Positions 9,746 to 15,567 are shown, counted from the first letter of the stretch. The stretch: 57,787 nt of DNA from Moraxella sp. (GCA_030528385.1 JAUMYZ010000013.1:1-57787), one strand, 5' to 3'. Notes: a model not told the origin generated them from the sequence alone. Translations and numbers: made by a program.

Positions 9746-10058
9746 TTTTATCATTTGCTTACTTGGCACATTACTTGGTTTTGTGATGCTTATTAAGCAC
9801 TTAAAAATATTTAGCACCGATAAAACCCCCACCGTAGATGCTTGGCTGGTGGCAGTGGGCACGCTGGCTTGGACATTGTTTTTGTATTCTGCCTATGACA
9901 GCTTGACTGTTAATACAGCGTGGGTAGATGAAGCAACAGACCAATATACCGCCACGGTGCTTGCTCGTGCGTTGTTCTTGGCGTATTGGGCGGGGGATAT
10001 GCTGAAAATCAAAAGGCATTGTTTGACTTTATTAAAACGTAAAAAGCGTTTTGGTTGA
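9732..10058 (+). CDS. Phage membrane protein, second holin/antiholin candidate
   Basis: 108 aa with an N-terminal membrane segment (residues 5-22, FIICLLGTLLGFVML), a second at about 38-55 and a weaker third near 80-92, then a basic tail (KRKKRFG). It has a good Shine-Dalgarno (AAGGGGGTAGCA) and overlaps the upstream membrane gene. With the endolysin gene 40 bp downstream, this makes a three-gene lysis cassette. Which of the two membrane proteins forms the hole cannot be told from sequence. Confidence 0.6.
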   Translation: MITTNFIICLLGTLLGFVMLIKHLKIFSTDKTPTVDAWLVAVGTLAWTLFLYSAYDSLTVNTAWVDEATDQYTATVLARALFLAYWAGDMLKIKRHCLTLLKRKKRFG

Positions 10059-10099
10059 TTTTTTTTAACCGCCCTACAAGGGCTTTATTGGAGTAAATT

Positions 10100-10645
10100 A
10101 TGGTAAAACAACTTGAACTCAAATGGCTAGAATATGGGCGTAAGCTCATCGGTACGACAGAAATCAAGGGAGTAAAGCACAATGAGACTGTATTGGCGTT
10201 GTGGCAATCCGCCTTTGAAGCGACAGACCAGCCTATCCCTGCCGTTTTTAAAAATGATGAAACCGCATGGTGTGGTGGCTTTGTTGGTGGGGTGCTGGCT
10301 GATGTGGGCTTGGGTAAACATATTCCCAAAACCTTTGCGATGGCTCGTTCATGGACAAAGGCAGGCACAAAGCTAGACAAACCCGCTTATGGCTGTGTGG
10401 TGGTGTTTTGGCGTGGCAACCCCAAAGGTGCAAGCGGTCATGTCGGCTTTGTGGTGGGCAAAGATAAATTTGGTAATTTGATGGTGCTTGGTGGCAATCA
10501 GTCTGACAAAGTCAGCATTGTACCCTTTGCCAAAACCCGCGCCATCGCCTACCGCTGGTGTGGCACACAATCACACCCTGCACCACAGCGCTATGAGTTG
10601 CCACTGCTTAATAGTGATGGCAGGGTGAGTAAGAATGAGACTTAA
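10100..10645 (+). CDS. Phage endolysin, TIGR02594/CHAP-like cysteine peptidase
   Basis: 181 aa. The catalytic Cys is in ETAWCGGFVGGVLADVGL (about residue 57), and a His in GASGHVGFVVG (about residue 114) completes the NlpC/P60-CHAP-type pair. The domain matches the TIGR02594 family of phage lysins, which cut peptidoglycan peptide bonds at lysis. There is no signal peptide, so it needs a holin for export, consistent with the two membrane ORFs just upstream. A GGAG Shine-Dalgarno precedes the ATG. It is the last + strand phage gene before the anti-CRISPR island. Confidence 0.85.
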   Translation: MVKQLELKWLEYGRKLIGTTEIKGVKHNETVLALWQSAFEATDQPIPAVFKNDETAWCGGFVGGVLADVGLGKHIPKTFAMARSWTKAGTKLDKPAYGCVVVFWRGNPKGASGHVGFVVGKDKFGNLMVLGGNQSDKVSIVPFAKTRAIAYRWCGTQSHPAPQRYELPLLNSDGRVSKNET

Positions 10646-10690
10646 GCAAAGCATTTTAAATTTTTTAAGTGTTTTATATTAAACCATTAA

Positions 10691-10715
10691 AAACCCCAGC
10701 GCTTGGCTGGGGTTT
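10691..10715. terminator. Bidirectional intrinsic terminator between lysis and accessory genes
   Basis: A 10-bp perfect stem AAACCCCAGC/GCTGGGGTTT with a 5-nt loop is flanked by A- and T-rich sequence on both sides. It lies between the + strand endolysin and the - strand orf96, so it can end both converging transcripts. Confidence 0.8.
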
Positions 10716-10728
10716 GGTTTCTTAATAA

Positions 10729-11019
10729 TTATTCAAGACTGTCGCAATCTTGTGCATCAAAAGTATCGCGAAGTGTTATGTATAAATCACCATCTTCGCC
10801 ATCTTCGCCATCTTTAATAGCATTGATGACTTTTTCATTGAAGTCTTCAGAATTTGACAAACAGTCAAGTTGCAAATCGTAGTCAACAATCTCACCAGTG
10901 CTGGGGTGAATGTTGTTCCAATATACAACAAAATCTTGTTGTCTTTCTAAATCGCGGTACATAACACATACTTCGTTTTCAGTAGTACGAAATGCTTTAA
11001 TCAATTTAAACTTAACCAT
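10729..11019 (-). CDS. Unrecognised small acidic protein (orf96), anti-CRISPR candidate by position
   Basis: 96 aa from MVKFKLIKAF. I prefer this start to a longer frame that begins 120 bp upstream inside orf152, because an AAGAGAGAAAT Shine-Dalgarno precedes it. The N-terminus reads as beta strands (VCVMYRDLERQQDFVVYW). The C-terminal third is strongly acidic (DGEDGEDGDLYITLRDTFDAQDCDSLE), a DNA-mimic-like charge pattern shared by several known Acr proteins. I recognise no family. It is the last gene of a probable two-gene operon with orf152, ending at the terminator at 10691. An anti-CRISPR role is only guilt by association with the AcrIF11-like gene upstream. Confidence 0.65.
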   Translation of the reverse strand: MVKFKLIKAFRTTENEVCVMYRDLERQQDFVVYWNNIHPSTGEIVDYDLQLDCLSNSEDFNEKVINAIKDGEDGEDGDLYITLRDTFDAQDCDSLE

Positions 11020-11083
11020 TCTATTTCTCTCTTGATATACATATACCAAGTGCATCTGCACTTGGGTTTGGATTAATCTTACG

Positions 11084-11542
11084 CTAACCAAAGTAAGCAT
11101 AAGCCATTTTTTTGCCTTTTTTGGCATAAATTTTGCCAAAGTTTAGAACTGGGATGCCATCAATTAAATCACCCAATTTGACTTCGTCCACGCATACTTC
11201 AATGCGTTTTTTGCTGCTATCACCAACAATTTCGTTAGTGATGACCATTGACTTAATTAAGTCATTTTCTACATTCAGCTCATTAACTGTTAATAATGAG
11301 CCGACCGCCAAATCGTGCTCTTTTTTCATAGCACGATAAGTTTCATTTGTTGCTACATCAATCAAGCGAAAGCTGTAGCCTTTGAATTCCTTGACTAGCA
11401 ATGTTTTCATAAAGTCGGTCTCTTTAGTTTGTTGATAGATAACTTTTAAGCAGATAGCAAAAGTGGCAGAGTAACTATCACCAGTACGCACTGTTGCTTT
11501 TGTTAGTGCGTGTGCTTTTTTGAAAAGTTCTGATTTAGTCAT
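11084..11542 (-). CDS. Unrecognised phage protein (orf152), anti-CRISPR candidate by position
   Basis: 152 aa. The first 38 residues (MTKSELFKKAHALTKATV, GDSYSATFAICLKVIYQQ) form a helical module that I remember seeing at the N-terminus of many unrelated small phage proteins. The remainder, from MKTLLVKEF, is predicted alpha/beta and unfamiliar. It has an ATG with GGTGAAAT upstream and its own promoter with a palindromic operator at 11574-11618. Orf96 follows on the same strand. An internal Met near residue 45 could be an alternative start. The function is unknown; the location beside acrIF11 makes it a candidate Acr. Confidence 0.65.
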   Translation of the reverse strand: MTKSELFKKAHALTKATVRTGDSYSATFAICLKVIYQQTKETDFMKTLLVKEFKGYSFRLIDVATNETYRAMKKEHDLAVGSLLTVNELNVENDLIKSMVITNEIVGDSSKKRIEVCVDEVKLGDLIDGIPVLNFGKIYAKKGKKMAYAYFG

Positions 11543-11573
11543 TTTATTTCACCGCTGCTGTCTATATGTCGCT

Positions 11574-11618
11574 ATTATATATAATATTAAAAAGTATTGC
11601 AATACTTTTTAATATTAT
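11574..11618 (-). promoter_or_regulatory. orf152 promoter with a 38-bp perfect palindrome
   Basis: On the - strand a -35 TTGCAA (complement of 11597-11602) lies 17 bp from a consensus -10 TATAAT (complement of 11574-11579). Positions 11581-11618 form a perfect 38-bp palindrome centred on GTATTG|CAATAC, covering the -35 and spacer. The palindrome also contains the acrIF11 stop codon, so it may double as a terminator hairpin. The same GTATTGCAATA core recurs in the promoter at 16144-16172. Confidence 0.75.
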
Positions 11619-12085
11619 TTTTTAAAAGCTGAGATTTCTGGGTTCACTATTAAATAACTTGTGCCATGCTCATCTAAGCATTCTACAGCGTCATAGCCCA
11701 AATTTCTGGCAATTACGCCGCGCAAGCGCTGCATCTCCCAGCCTAAATCATCTGCGTCAAACGCAGAGCGTGGGTCAAGGTATTCGGCATAATCGGCTAG
11801 ACTTGCTTCATCAGCAACAGCTTCGGCAATCTCACTTGCCAAGCTCAAGTCTGTGATGCATAACTCGTCAGCGATGATTTTGATGGCGTCATCGCAATGA
11901 AGGTCTCGGCTGCAAGCAATGCTTTGCACTTCATATGCATACACATGCTCACCGTGGCTTTCAGCAACCGAACTTCTGTCGGAAGCAAAGATGCCATCAA
12001 ATACATTATCTGCAGCACCAAGAGCATATACTCCGATTTTCACCCTTGGTGCATCTTCTTCGTATGAGCCGTGAAATAATTGCAT
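11615..12085 (-). CDS. acrIF11: AcrIF11-family anti-CRISPR, ADP-ribosyltransferase-like
   Basis: 156 aa. It matches AcrIF11 in pattern along its whole length: an N-terminal LFHGS, a GIFASDRSSVAESHGEHVYAYEV segment, an acidic middle (about residues 76-113), then WEMQRLRGVIARNLGYDAV followed by CLDEHGTSYLIVN. The last segment aligns with the QDEQGACYMI stretch of Pseudomonas AcrIF11, whose Asp is reported to be active-site; here it is Asp138. AcrIF11 proteins ADP-ribosylate Cas8f (Csy1) and block DNA recognition by type I-F Cascade. The gene has its own strong promoter (12117-12145) carrying a palindromic operator shared with the csy2-like gene. The type I-F target is inferred from the family. 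Confidence 0.85.
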   Translation of the reverse strand: MQLFHGSYEEDAPRVKIGVYALGAADNVFDGIFASDRSSVAESHGEHVYAYEVQSIACSRDLHCDDAIKIIADELCITDLSLASEIAEAVADEASLADYAEYLDPRSAFDADDLGWEMQRLRGVIARNLGYDAVECLDEHGTSYLIVNPEISAFKK

Positions 12086-12116
12086 AACATAACCTACTTA
12101 TTCTCTCTATGTGTAT

Positions 12117-12145
12117 AGAATAGTACGCAAAGCGTACTATGTCAA
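12117..12145 (-). promoter_or_regulatory. acrIF11 promoter with palindromic operator (TACGC-N3-GCGTA)
   Basis: On the - strand there is a perfect -35 TTGACA, a 17-bp spacer and a -10 TATTCT. The spacer is almost filled by a perfect inverted repeat TAGTACGC-N3-GCGTACTA (12121-12139). The -35 overlaps the stop codon of the upstream HTH gene. A near-identical layout with half-sites TATGC/GCATA is found before the csy2-like gene, so one repressor probably controls both. Confidence 0.85.
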
Positions 12146-12408
12146 GAGTTTTTTGAAAAAAAATCTGATAAATTTTCATAACCCAGCCGTCTTGCTTCTA
12201 GCTCATACAACAGCATATTCCACATTACAGTGTGGGGCTGGCGATAATTTGCGGTGCTGGGCTTACTCTGCCAACCTTTATATGTCTGCAAGCCAATGCC
12301 CAAAATCTGGGTAACTTGTGCTTGTGTCAAGCCACTTGCTTTATGTACAAGTTTAATATTATCAAAGCTGGGGTTGTTTAAATAGTCTAAAAAACTAAAA
12401 GTTGTCAT
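12142..12408 (-). CDS. HTH transcriptional regulator, candidate anti-CRISPR-associated (Aca) repressor
   Basis: 88 aa from MTTFSFLDYLNNPSF. I chose this ATG over a GTG 21 bp upstream because AAGGAAAC lies just before it. A helix-turn-helix is visible at about residues 18-45 (HKASGLTQAQVTQILGIGLQTYKGWQ). The gene overlaps the end of the csy2-like gene by 14 bp, so they are co-transcribed and coupled. Small HTH proteins ending acr operons are typically Aca repressors. The matching operators in the promoters of its own operon and of acrIF11 fit that. I do not recognise it as one of the named Aca families. DNA target assignment is inference. Confidence 0.75.
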   Translation of the reverse strand: MTTFSFLDYLNNPSFDNIKLVHKASGLTQAQVTQILGIGLQTYKGWQSKPSTANYRQPHTVMWNMLLYELEARRLGYENLSDFFSKNS

Positions 12409-13561
12409 TGCTGTTTCCTTGATTGCCACGCCATATGATATGATTTTCTGCCAAGTGCCTATGCCACCAAGCCTTTTTTGTAAATGATGACTGCTTTGTC
12501 ATGATGTAGATGGGTTCAGCCCATGCGTGTTTATAGCTATTTCTTGAGTTTTTACGCTCTTTTGGTGTTTCTAAAAGTGCATATCCTGCCTGATTTAAGC
12601 TATAGATGGACGGAGTGCTGGCGTGCAAGAATAGAGCTTGACTAAGCACGTCCCTTTTGTCATCAGTTTGTATATCACAGGTTGCATCTATTAAATAGTT
12701 GGCAACGGGTGGGGCGTCGGTAGCAAATACTTTGTAATCCCAAATACTACCACCTGCAAAACGTAAAATGGGAGTTTCTAACAAACATTGTTGTAGTTTT
12801 GGTAAATTATCCGACTTGAGCAATAACCTAATTTCTAGTGTTGCTGTCAATTCATTGGTAATCCCCCAAATTGTCTTTTTCTTGACTTTATTATAGCTAT
12901 TGTAGCGTTTTTGGTTTTCGGGAATGATACTACGAATGCCGATAGCAAATTTTATATCATCTCCCACCGCCCGTTCAAGTGTATGTACAAGACCACCGAT
13001 GGCGGTGATGGCAGGGTGTCCATAAGTTACAAAGCCACTTGTGATATTTGCCCCTTGAGCCATAAAAGACACACAAATCATCTCTTCTGTATCATTTTCA
13101 CTAACGATATTCGCAAGTCGGCGTTGTAGCAAATACAATCTGCCTTTTTGCTCAACCATAAGCTCACCATGATTACCCCATGCGGGCACGTTGGGTTCAA
13201 GTAAGAAACGTTTGAATTTAATGCTGTCATTATCTTTTAGACGCAAATATAATTCGTGCAGTAGCCCCATGCTTTCAAGTGGTGTAATGCTAATGTAATT
13301 ATCGTTACGCCAGTCTTGAGTGGGGATAAGTAGCTGTTTTATTGCCCGCCCATCTTGTATGTTGGGCAGGTGTTCAGCTGGCTGGGTGTCTTTAAAGTGC
13401 TTGATGTTGGCGGAGCTTCGTGGGCACGACCAATATTTTTTTGTCATCTCAATAGATTGTGATGTCAAATAACGTTTGTCTAGTTCATCAATAATTTGAG
13501 AGCATACGGCATCTTGTTGTGCTTTAGCATTGATGAGCTTGACTGAATGAGTGGCAAGCAT
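12395..13561 (-). CDS. csy2: Solo Csy2/Cas5f-like protein with N-terminal extension
   Basis: 388 aa, against about 327 for Pseudomonas Csy2. From about residue 160 it follows the Csy2 pattern: GHPAITAIGGLVHTLER (compare GFPSPGAFTGFVHALQR), then ELTATLEIRLLL, then ILRFAGGSIWDYKVF (compare MRLAGGSILPW). In type I-F Cascade, Csy2 binds the crRNA 5' handle together with Csy1. Residues 1-150 (KKYWSCPRSSANIKHF, NDNYISITPLESMGLLHEL) are not part of ordinary Csy2 and I cannot place them. No other cas gene is nearby, so it cannot form a working system. It lies among acr genes, next to I-F-like repeats, under a consensus promoter with the acrIF11-type operator. Likely role: Cascade assembly decoy. Confidence 0.75.
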   Translation of the reverse strand: MLATHSVKLINAKAQQDAVCSQIIDELDKRYLTSQSIEMTKKYWSCPRSSANIKHFKDTQPAEHLPNIQDGRAIKQLLIPTQDWRNDNYISITPLESMGLLHELYLRLKDNDSIKFKRFLLEPNVPAWGNHGELMVEQKGRLYLLQRRLANIVSENDTEEMICVSFMAQGANITSGFVTYGHPAITAIGGLVHTLERAVGDDIKFAIGIRSIIPENQKRYNSYNKVKKKTIWGITNELTATLEIRLLLKSDNLPKLQQCLLETPILRFAGGSIWDYKVFATDAPPVANYLIDATCDIQTDDKRDVLSQALFLHASTPSIYSLNQAGYALLETPKERKNSRNSYKHAWAEPIYIMTKQSSFTKKAWWHRHLAENHIIWRGNQGNSNDNF

Positions 13562-13596
13562 ACTAATTTCTTAATTTATAAAAGAAACGACCTTTA

Positions 13597-13625
13597 ATAT
13601 AGTATGCAACGCATATTTTGTCAAG
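13597..13625 (-). promoter_or_regulatory. csy2-like/HTH operon promoter with palindromic operator (TATGC-N3-GCATA)
   Basis: On the - strand there is a perfect -35 TTGACA, a 17-bp spacer and a -10 TATATT. The inverted repeat TATGC-AAC-GCATA (13604-13616) occupies the spacer at exactly the same offset from the -10 as the acrIF11 operator. The two operators share the form TAYGC-N3-GCRTA. Confidence 0.85.
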
Positions 13626-13652
13626 CTATTGTCTTGGAATTTGTACACGCTA

Positions 13653-13681
13653 TTAACTGTGCCAAGTTTTTAAAGTAAAAT
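13653..13681 (+). promoter_or_regulatory. Possible + strand promoter for the repeat-containing small RNA
   Basis: TTAACT (13653-13658) and TAAAAT (13676-13681) are separated by 17 bp, matching 4/6 and 5/6 of the sigma-70 boxes. Transcription would start near 13688, about 28 bp before the first repeat. A second weaker option is TTGTCT-16-TATTAA at 13629-13656. Neither is strong. Confidence 0.4.
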
Positions 13682-13715
13682 CGGGTCGTATCTTATGAGA
13701 AATTGTAAGTTGCCT

Positions 13716-13836
13716 TTGTTCCACCGTGTAGGTGGCTTAGAAATGATTGTAAATCACGTTTTCCACCGTTGAGGTGGCTTGGAAGTATTTATTAGTGATT
13801 TATAATCTTGTTTCCATCGTTGAGGTGGTTTATGAA
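13716..13836 (+). CRISPR. Three degenerate type I-F-like repeats, not a normal array
   Basis: Three 28-nt units: 13716-13743, 13758-13785 and 13809-13836. Each has 5 nt, a 5-bp stem, a 5-nt loop, the other stem arm and an 8-nt handle, exactly the I-F repeat geometry. Stems and loops are CCACC-GTGTA-GGTGG, CCACC-GTTGA-GGTGG and CCATC-GTTGA-GGTGG; the third keeps pairing through a G-U. Handles are CTTAGAAA (identical to the I-F handle), CTTGGAAG and TTTATGAA. The spacings of 14 and 23 nt are too short for I-F spacers (about 32 nt), and there is no leader or cas1. Confidence 0.75.
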
Positions 13837-13861
13837 AAAAGCCCCAAATGGGGCTTTTTTC
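13836..13861. terminator. Bidirectional intrinsic terminator shared by acrVA2 and the repeat RNA
   Basis: GCCCC-AAAT-GGGGC is flanked by A6 on the left and T6 on the right, so it is a strong intrinsic terminator read from either strand. It directly follows the third repeat on the + strand and directly follows the acrVA2-like stop codon on the - strand. Confidence 0.9.
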
Positions 13862-14863
13862 TTAGGCATTCACAAACATAGCTGGCAACCATTTCACTTT
13901 AAATTCTTTTGCTTGTCCTGAGCCATACCAGTAACCATGCCAGTGTCCACGTCTGATGTGTGGACGCTTGCGACTGGGTTTGCGTGTCTTGTCGCTTTCG
14001 GTGATTTGTTGATTGAATGTGCGTATCTCACCGCCCAAGCGTTCACCAATTTTGTAGATGGTTGGCTCGCTTGGTACAATGAATACCCCTGTTTTTGGGT
14101 GTTGTGTGTGTTTAGGCTTGGATAGTTCGCTTCGGCTGACAGGCTCACCGATAACATTGCTGATGTCTGGCTCTTCAACACACAGCCACAGCAGTGCCGA
14201 CAGCAGACTTGTTGCCATCTTATAATCGGTTTGCATAAAGATGTTGGTGGCAATCCCATCGCCCATCGCTGTACTGTACGTTTTTCGCACGGCTTGTTCA
14301 ACCGTTAGTCCATCATCAATCACAATGGAAATGGGGTGCAACTGTGTGTAACTGATGTCTAGCCCATCGTCAAGATTTGGTACTAAATTTAGTACCTTCT
14401 TGCCCTTTTGCCAATCAAACAATGCCCAAAAGCCCAAAAGGTCGGTGGTGGTATTGCCCGATTTTAGGGTTGTTAAACCCTTTGGCAATTCAAGATAGAT
14501 GCACCACTCTGGCAGATGATTAAAAATGCTGACAGGGGTGTCGTTGGGTATCGGTGATTGCAAAACACTTTCGGCAATGTCTGGGTTTAGCACATAGATA
14601 CCAAGTGTATTACGCCATGCCCCAAATAAATGCAACCCATAAAAATAACGAATTGCATCTAAATCTAGGGGGTTGTTTTTATTTTTTGACCCCATGACGA
14701 TAAGCTGTGCCATTTTGGCACTCATGCTAAATAATTGCTGGGCTGGACAAAACACCCCAGCTTGGGGGTTTTTTATTGCCCATGCTTGCATTTTTTTATA
14801 GACATCTTTGGCGTCTGGGTTGGCACGATTAAAGTCTATCATTTTTTTAAATGCTGGGTGCAT
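13862..14863 (-). CDS. acrVA2: AcrVA2 homologue, anti-CRISPR against Cas12a
   Basis: 333 aa, against about 322 for the M. bovoculi protein. Recognisable AcrVA2 segments occur throughout: YKKMQAW (about 24-30), GAWRNTLGIY (about 81-90), LP-W-C-Y near 120, LLWLCVEEPDI, then SRSELSKPKHT, IYKIGERLGGE, and the hallmark C-terminus RPHIRRGHWHGYW, SGQAKEFKVKW. AcrVA2 is reported to bind the N-terminal part of Cas12a as it is made and to cause loss of its mRNA, so it blocks type V-A immunity before protein appears. An AAGGAAACACC Shine-Dalgarno precedes the ATG, and the stop is followed at once by the shared terminator. It is the last gene of the - strand operon that begins near 16120. The Cas12a target is inferred from family identity. 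Confidence 0.92.
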   Translation of the reverse strand: MHPAFKKMIDFNRANPDAKDVYKKMQAWAIKNPQAGVFCPAQQLFSMSAKMAQLIVMGSKNKNNPLDLDAIRYFYGLHLFGAWRNTLGIYVLNPDIAESVLQSPIPNDTPVSIFNHLPEWCIYLELPKGLTTLKSGNTTTDLLGFWALFDWQKGKKVLNLVPNLDDGLDISYTQLHPISIVIDDGLTVEQAVRKTYSTAMGDGIATNIFMQTDYKMATSLLSALLWLCVEEPDISNVIGEPVSRSELSKPKHTQHPKTGVFIVPSEPTIYKIGERLGGEIRTFNQQITESDKTRKPSRKRPHIRRGHWHGYWYGSGQAKEFKVKWLPAMFVNA

Positions 14864-14911
14864 GGTGTTTCCTTATTTAAAATAAAACGAAAAGACAGTT
14901 TAACGCCGTGT

Positions 14912-14998
14912 CTAGGGCGGGGTATCTGCTCCGCAGTGGGGGCAGTAATACACGGCGATGGCAGTGTCATCGGTAGCAAGGTAGGTGTAAATTTTCAT
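14912..14998 (-). CDS. 28-aa microprotein with a Cys-x-x-Cys knuckle
   Basis: 28 codons starting MKIYTYLATDDTAIAVYYC and containing CPHCG, half of a zinc ribbon. GGAGAAA lies at good distance before the ATG. It fits between the DUF1874-like gene and acrVA2 on the same strand, so it would be part of the operon. The length is below usual gene-calling limits. It may be a real small metal-binding protein or a remnant of a larger one. Confidence 0.45.
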   Translation of the reverse strand: MKIYTYLATDDTAIAVYYCPHCGADTPP

Positions 14999-15036
14999 AG
15001 CATTTCTCCATTGATTAAAGTTAAATTTACTTACTG

Positions 15037-15070
15037 CTTGCACCTGCCGATGGGGCTGGCAAGTGCAAGG
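15037..15070 (-). other. Stem-loop in the intergenic region after the DUF1874-like gene
   Basis: CTTGCACCTGCC can pair with GGCAAGTGCAAG across a 10-nt loop with one mismatch. No T-tract follows on the - strand, so it is not a standard terminator. It may be a processing or mRNA-stability element within the operon. Confidence 0.45.
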
Positions 15071-15085
15071 ATAAATAAACTTGTC

Positions 15086-15436
15086 TTATGCTTGCACGGT
15101 GTACAAGCTAAAAACAAAAGTGGCGGACGCAATTTCGTCGTTTGTGTACTCGTGGCGCGTCGCGTCTAAGCGTGGCAAGCCACGCACTCCCATCACTAGC
15201 AGGCTATCGCCTGCTTGGAGTAGCACTTTTGGTGCTACTTCAGGGATAGCAACATGAATATCAAAGCGACTATTCATGGCATTGATGGTTGCTTGGTGGC
15301 TTGGGTTTAAGCAAGGCTCAACACCCTTGCTGATGATGACTTTCGCTTCATCAGCAGTTAAAGATTTGCGGGTGATAGTGCAGTCGCTTGCAAACATGCT
15401 ATCAGCGATAGCGAAACCGAAAAATGTTTTTGACAT
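15086..15436 (-). CDS. DUF1874 / AcrIII-1-like protein (viral ring nuclease fold), catalytic Glu apparently missing
   Basis: 116 aa, the size of DUF1874 proteins such as STIV B116 and SIRV1 gp29 (AcrIII-1). The core matches: an N-terminal strand, NPSHQATINAMNSRF with His47, KVLLQAGDSLLVMGVRGLP with Arg85, and the C-terminal DEIASATFVFSLYTV. AcrIII-1 degrades cyclic tetra-adenylate and silences type III CRISPR signalling. His47 and Arg85 fall at the same numbers as reported there, but the R-L-P-E-G motif that supplies Glu88 reads R-G-L-P-R-L. It may therefore bind rather than cut its ligand, or act on something else. Its neighbours are acr genes on the same strand. The assignment is from fold-level motif matching only. 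Confidence 0.6.
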   Translation of the reverse strand: MSKTFFGFAIADSMFASDCTITRKSLTADEAKVIISKGVEPCLNPSHQATINAMNSRFDIHVAIPEVAPKVLLQAGDSLLVMGVRGLPRLDATRHEYTNDEIASATFVFSLYTVQA

Positions 15437-15486
15437 AATAAGCTCCTTTGCTTAAAAGAATAATAAAATTGTCGGGCTGTCAGTCC

Positions 15487-15520
15487 AACAACTAAACAAA
15501 CCGTGATTTGCTTAGTTGTT
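15487..15520 (-). other. Long stem-loop in the leader of the DUF1874-like gene
   Basis: AACAACTAAACAAA pairs with TTTGCTTAGTTGTT (one mismatch) around a 6-nt loop. It lies between orf171 and the DUF1874-like gene, about 50 nt before the latter's start. A structured leader could set the relative expression of the two genes. Confidence 0.5.
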
Positions 15521-15567
15521 AAACCCACAAGGGGTAAGCAGTTTTGAGCCATGCTTAGGGCTTTGAT

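Larger units (their letters stand above)
13688..13861 (+). ncRNA. Predicted small RNA with three type I-F-like repeat hairpins (RNA anti-CRISPR candidate)
   Basis: The unit runs from a possible promoter through three hairpins to an intrinsic terminator, giving about 170 nt with no ORF. The hairpins are in the orientation that gives the I-F 3' handle CTTAGAAA. Known family precedent: solitary phage-borne repeat units (Racr RNAs) capture Cas6f and Cas7f into dead complexes. Here three units sit beside a phage Csy2-like gene. The transcript ends, and transcription itself, are predicted, not observed. Confidence 0.6.

Noticed and set aside
12395-13561. Part of a Tn7-like CRISPR-associated transposon
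   Set aside because: No tnsA, tnsB, tnsC or tniQ genes, and no transposon ends, are seen near the csy2-like gene.
13716-13836. An ordinary functional type I-F CRISPR array
   Set aside because: Spacings are 14 and 23 nt instead of about 32, repeats differ from each other, and there is no leader, cas1 or interference gene set.
15358-15552. 64-aa ORF on the - strand with a slight HTH look
   Set aside because: It lacks a Shine-Dalgarno and overlaps the DUF1874-like gene in another frame; most of it is a shadow of that gene.
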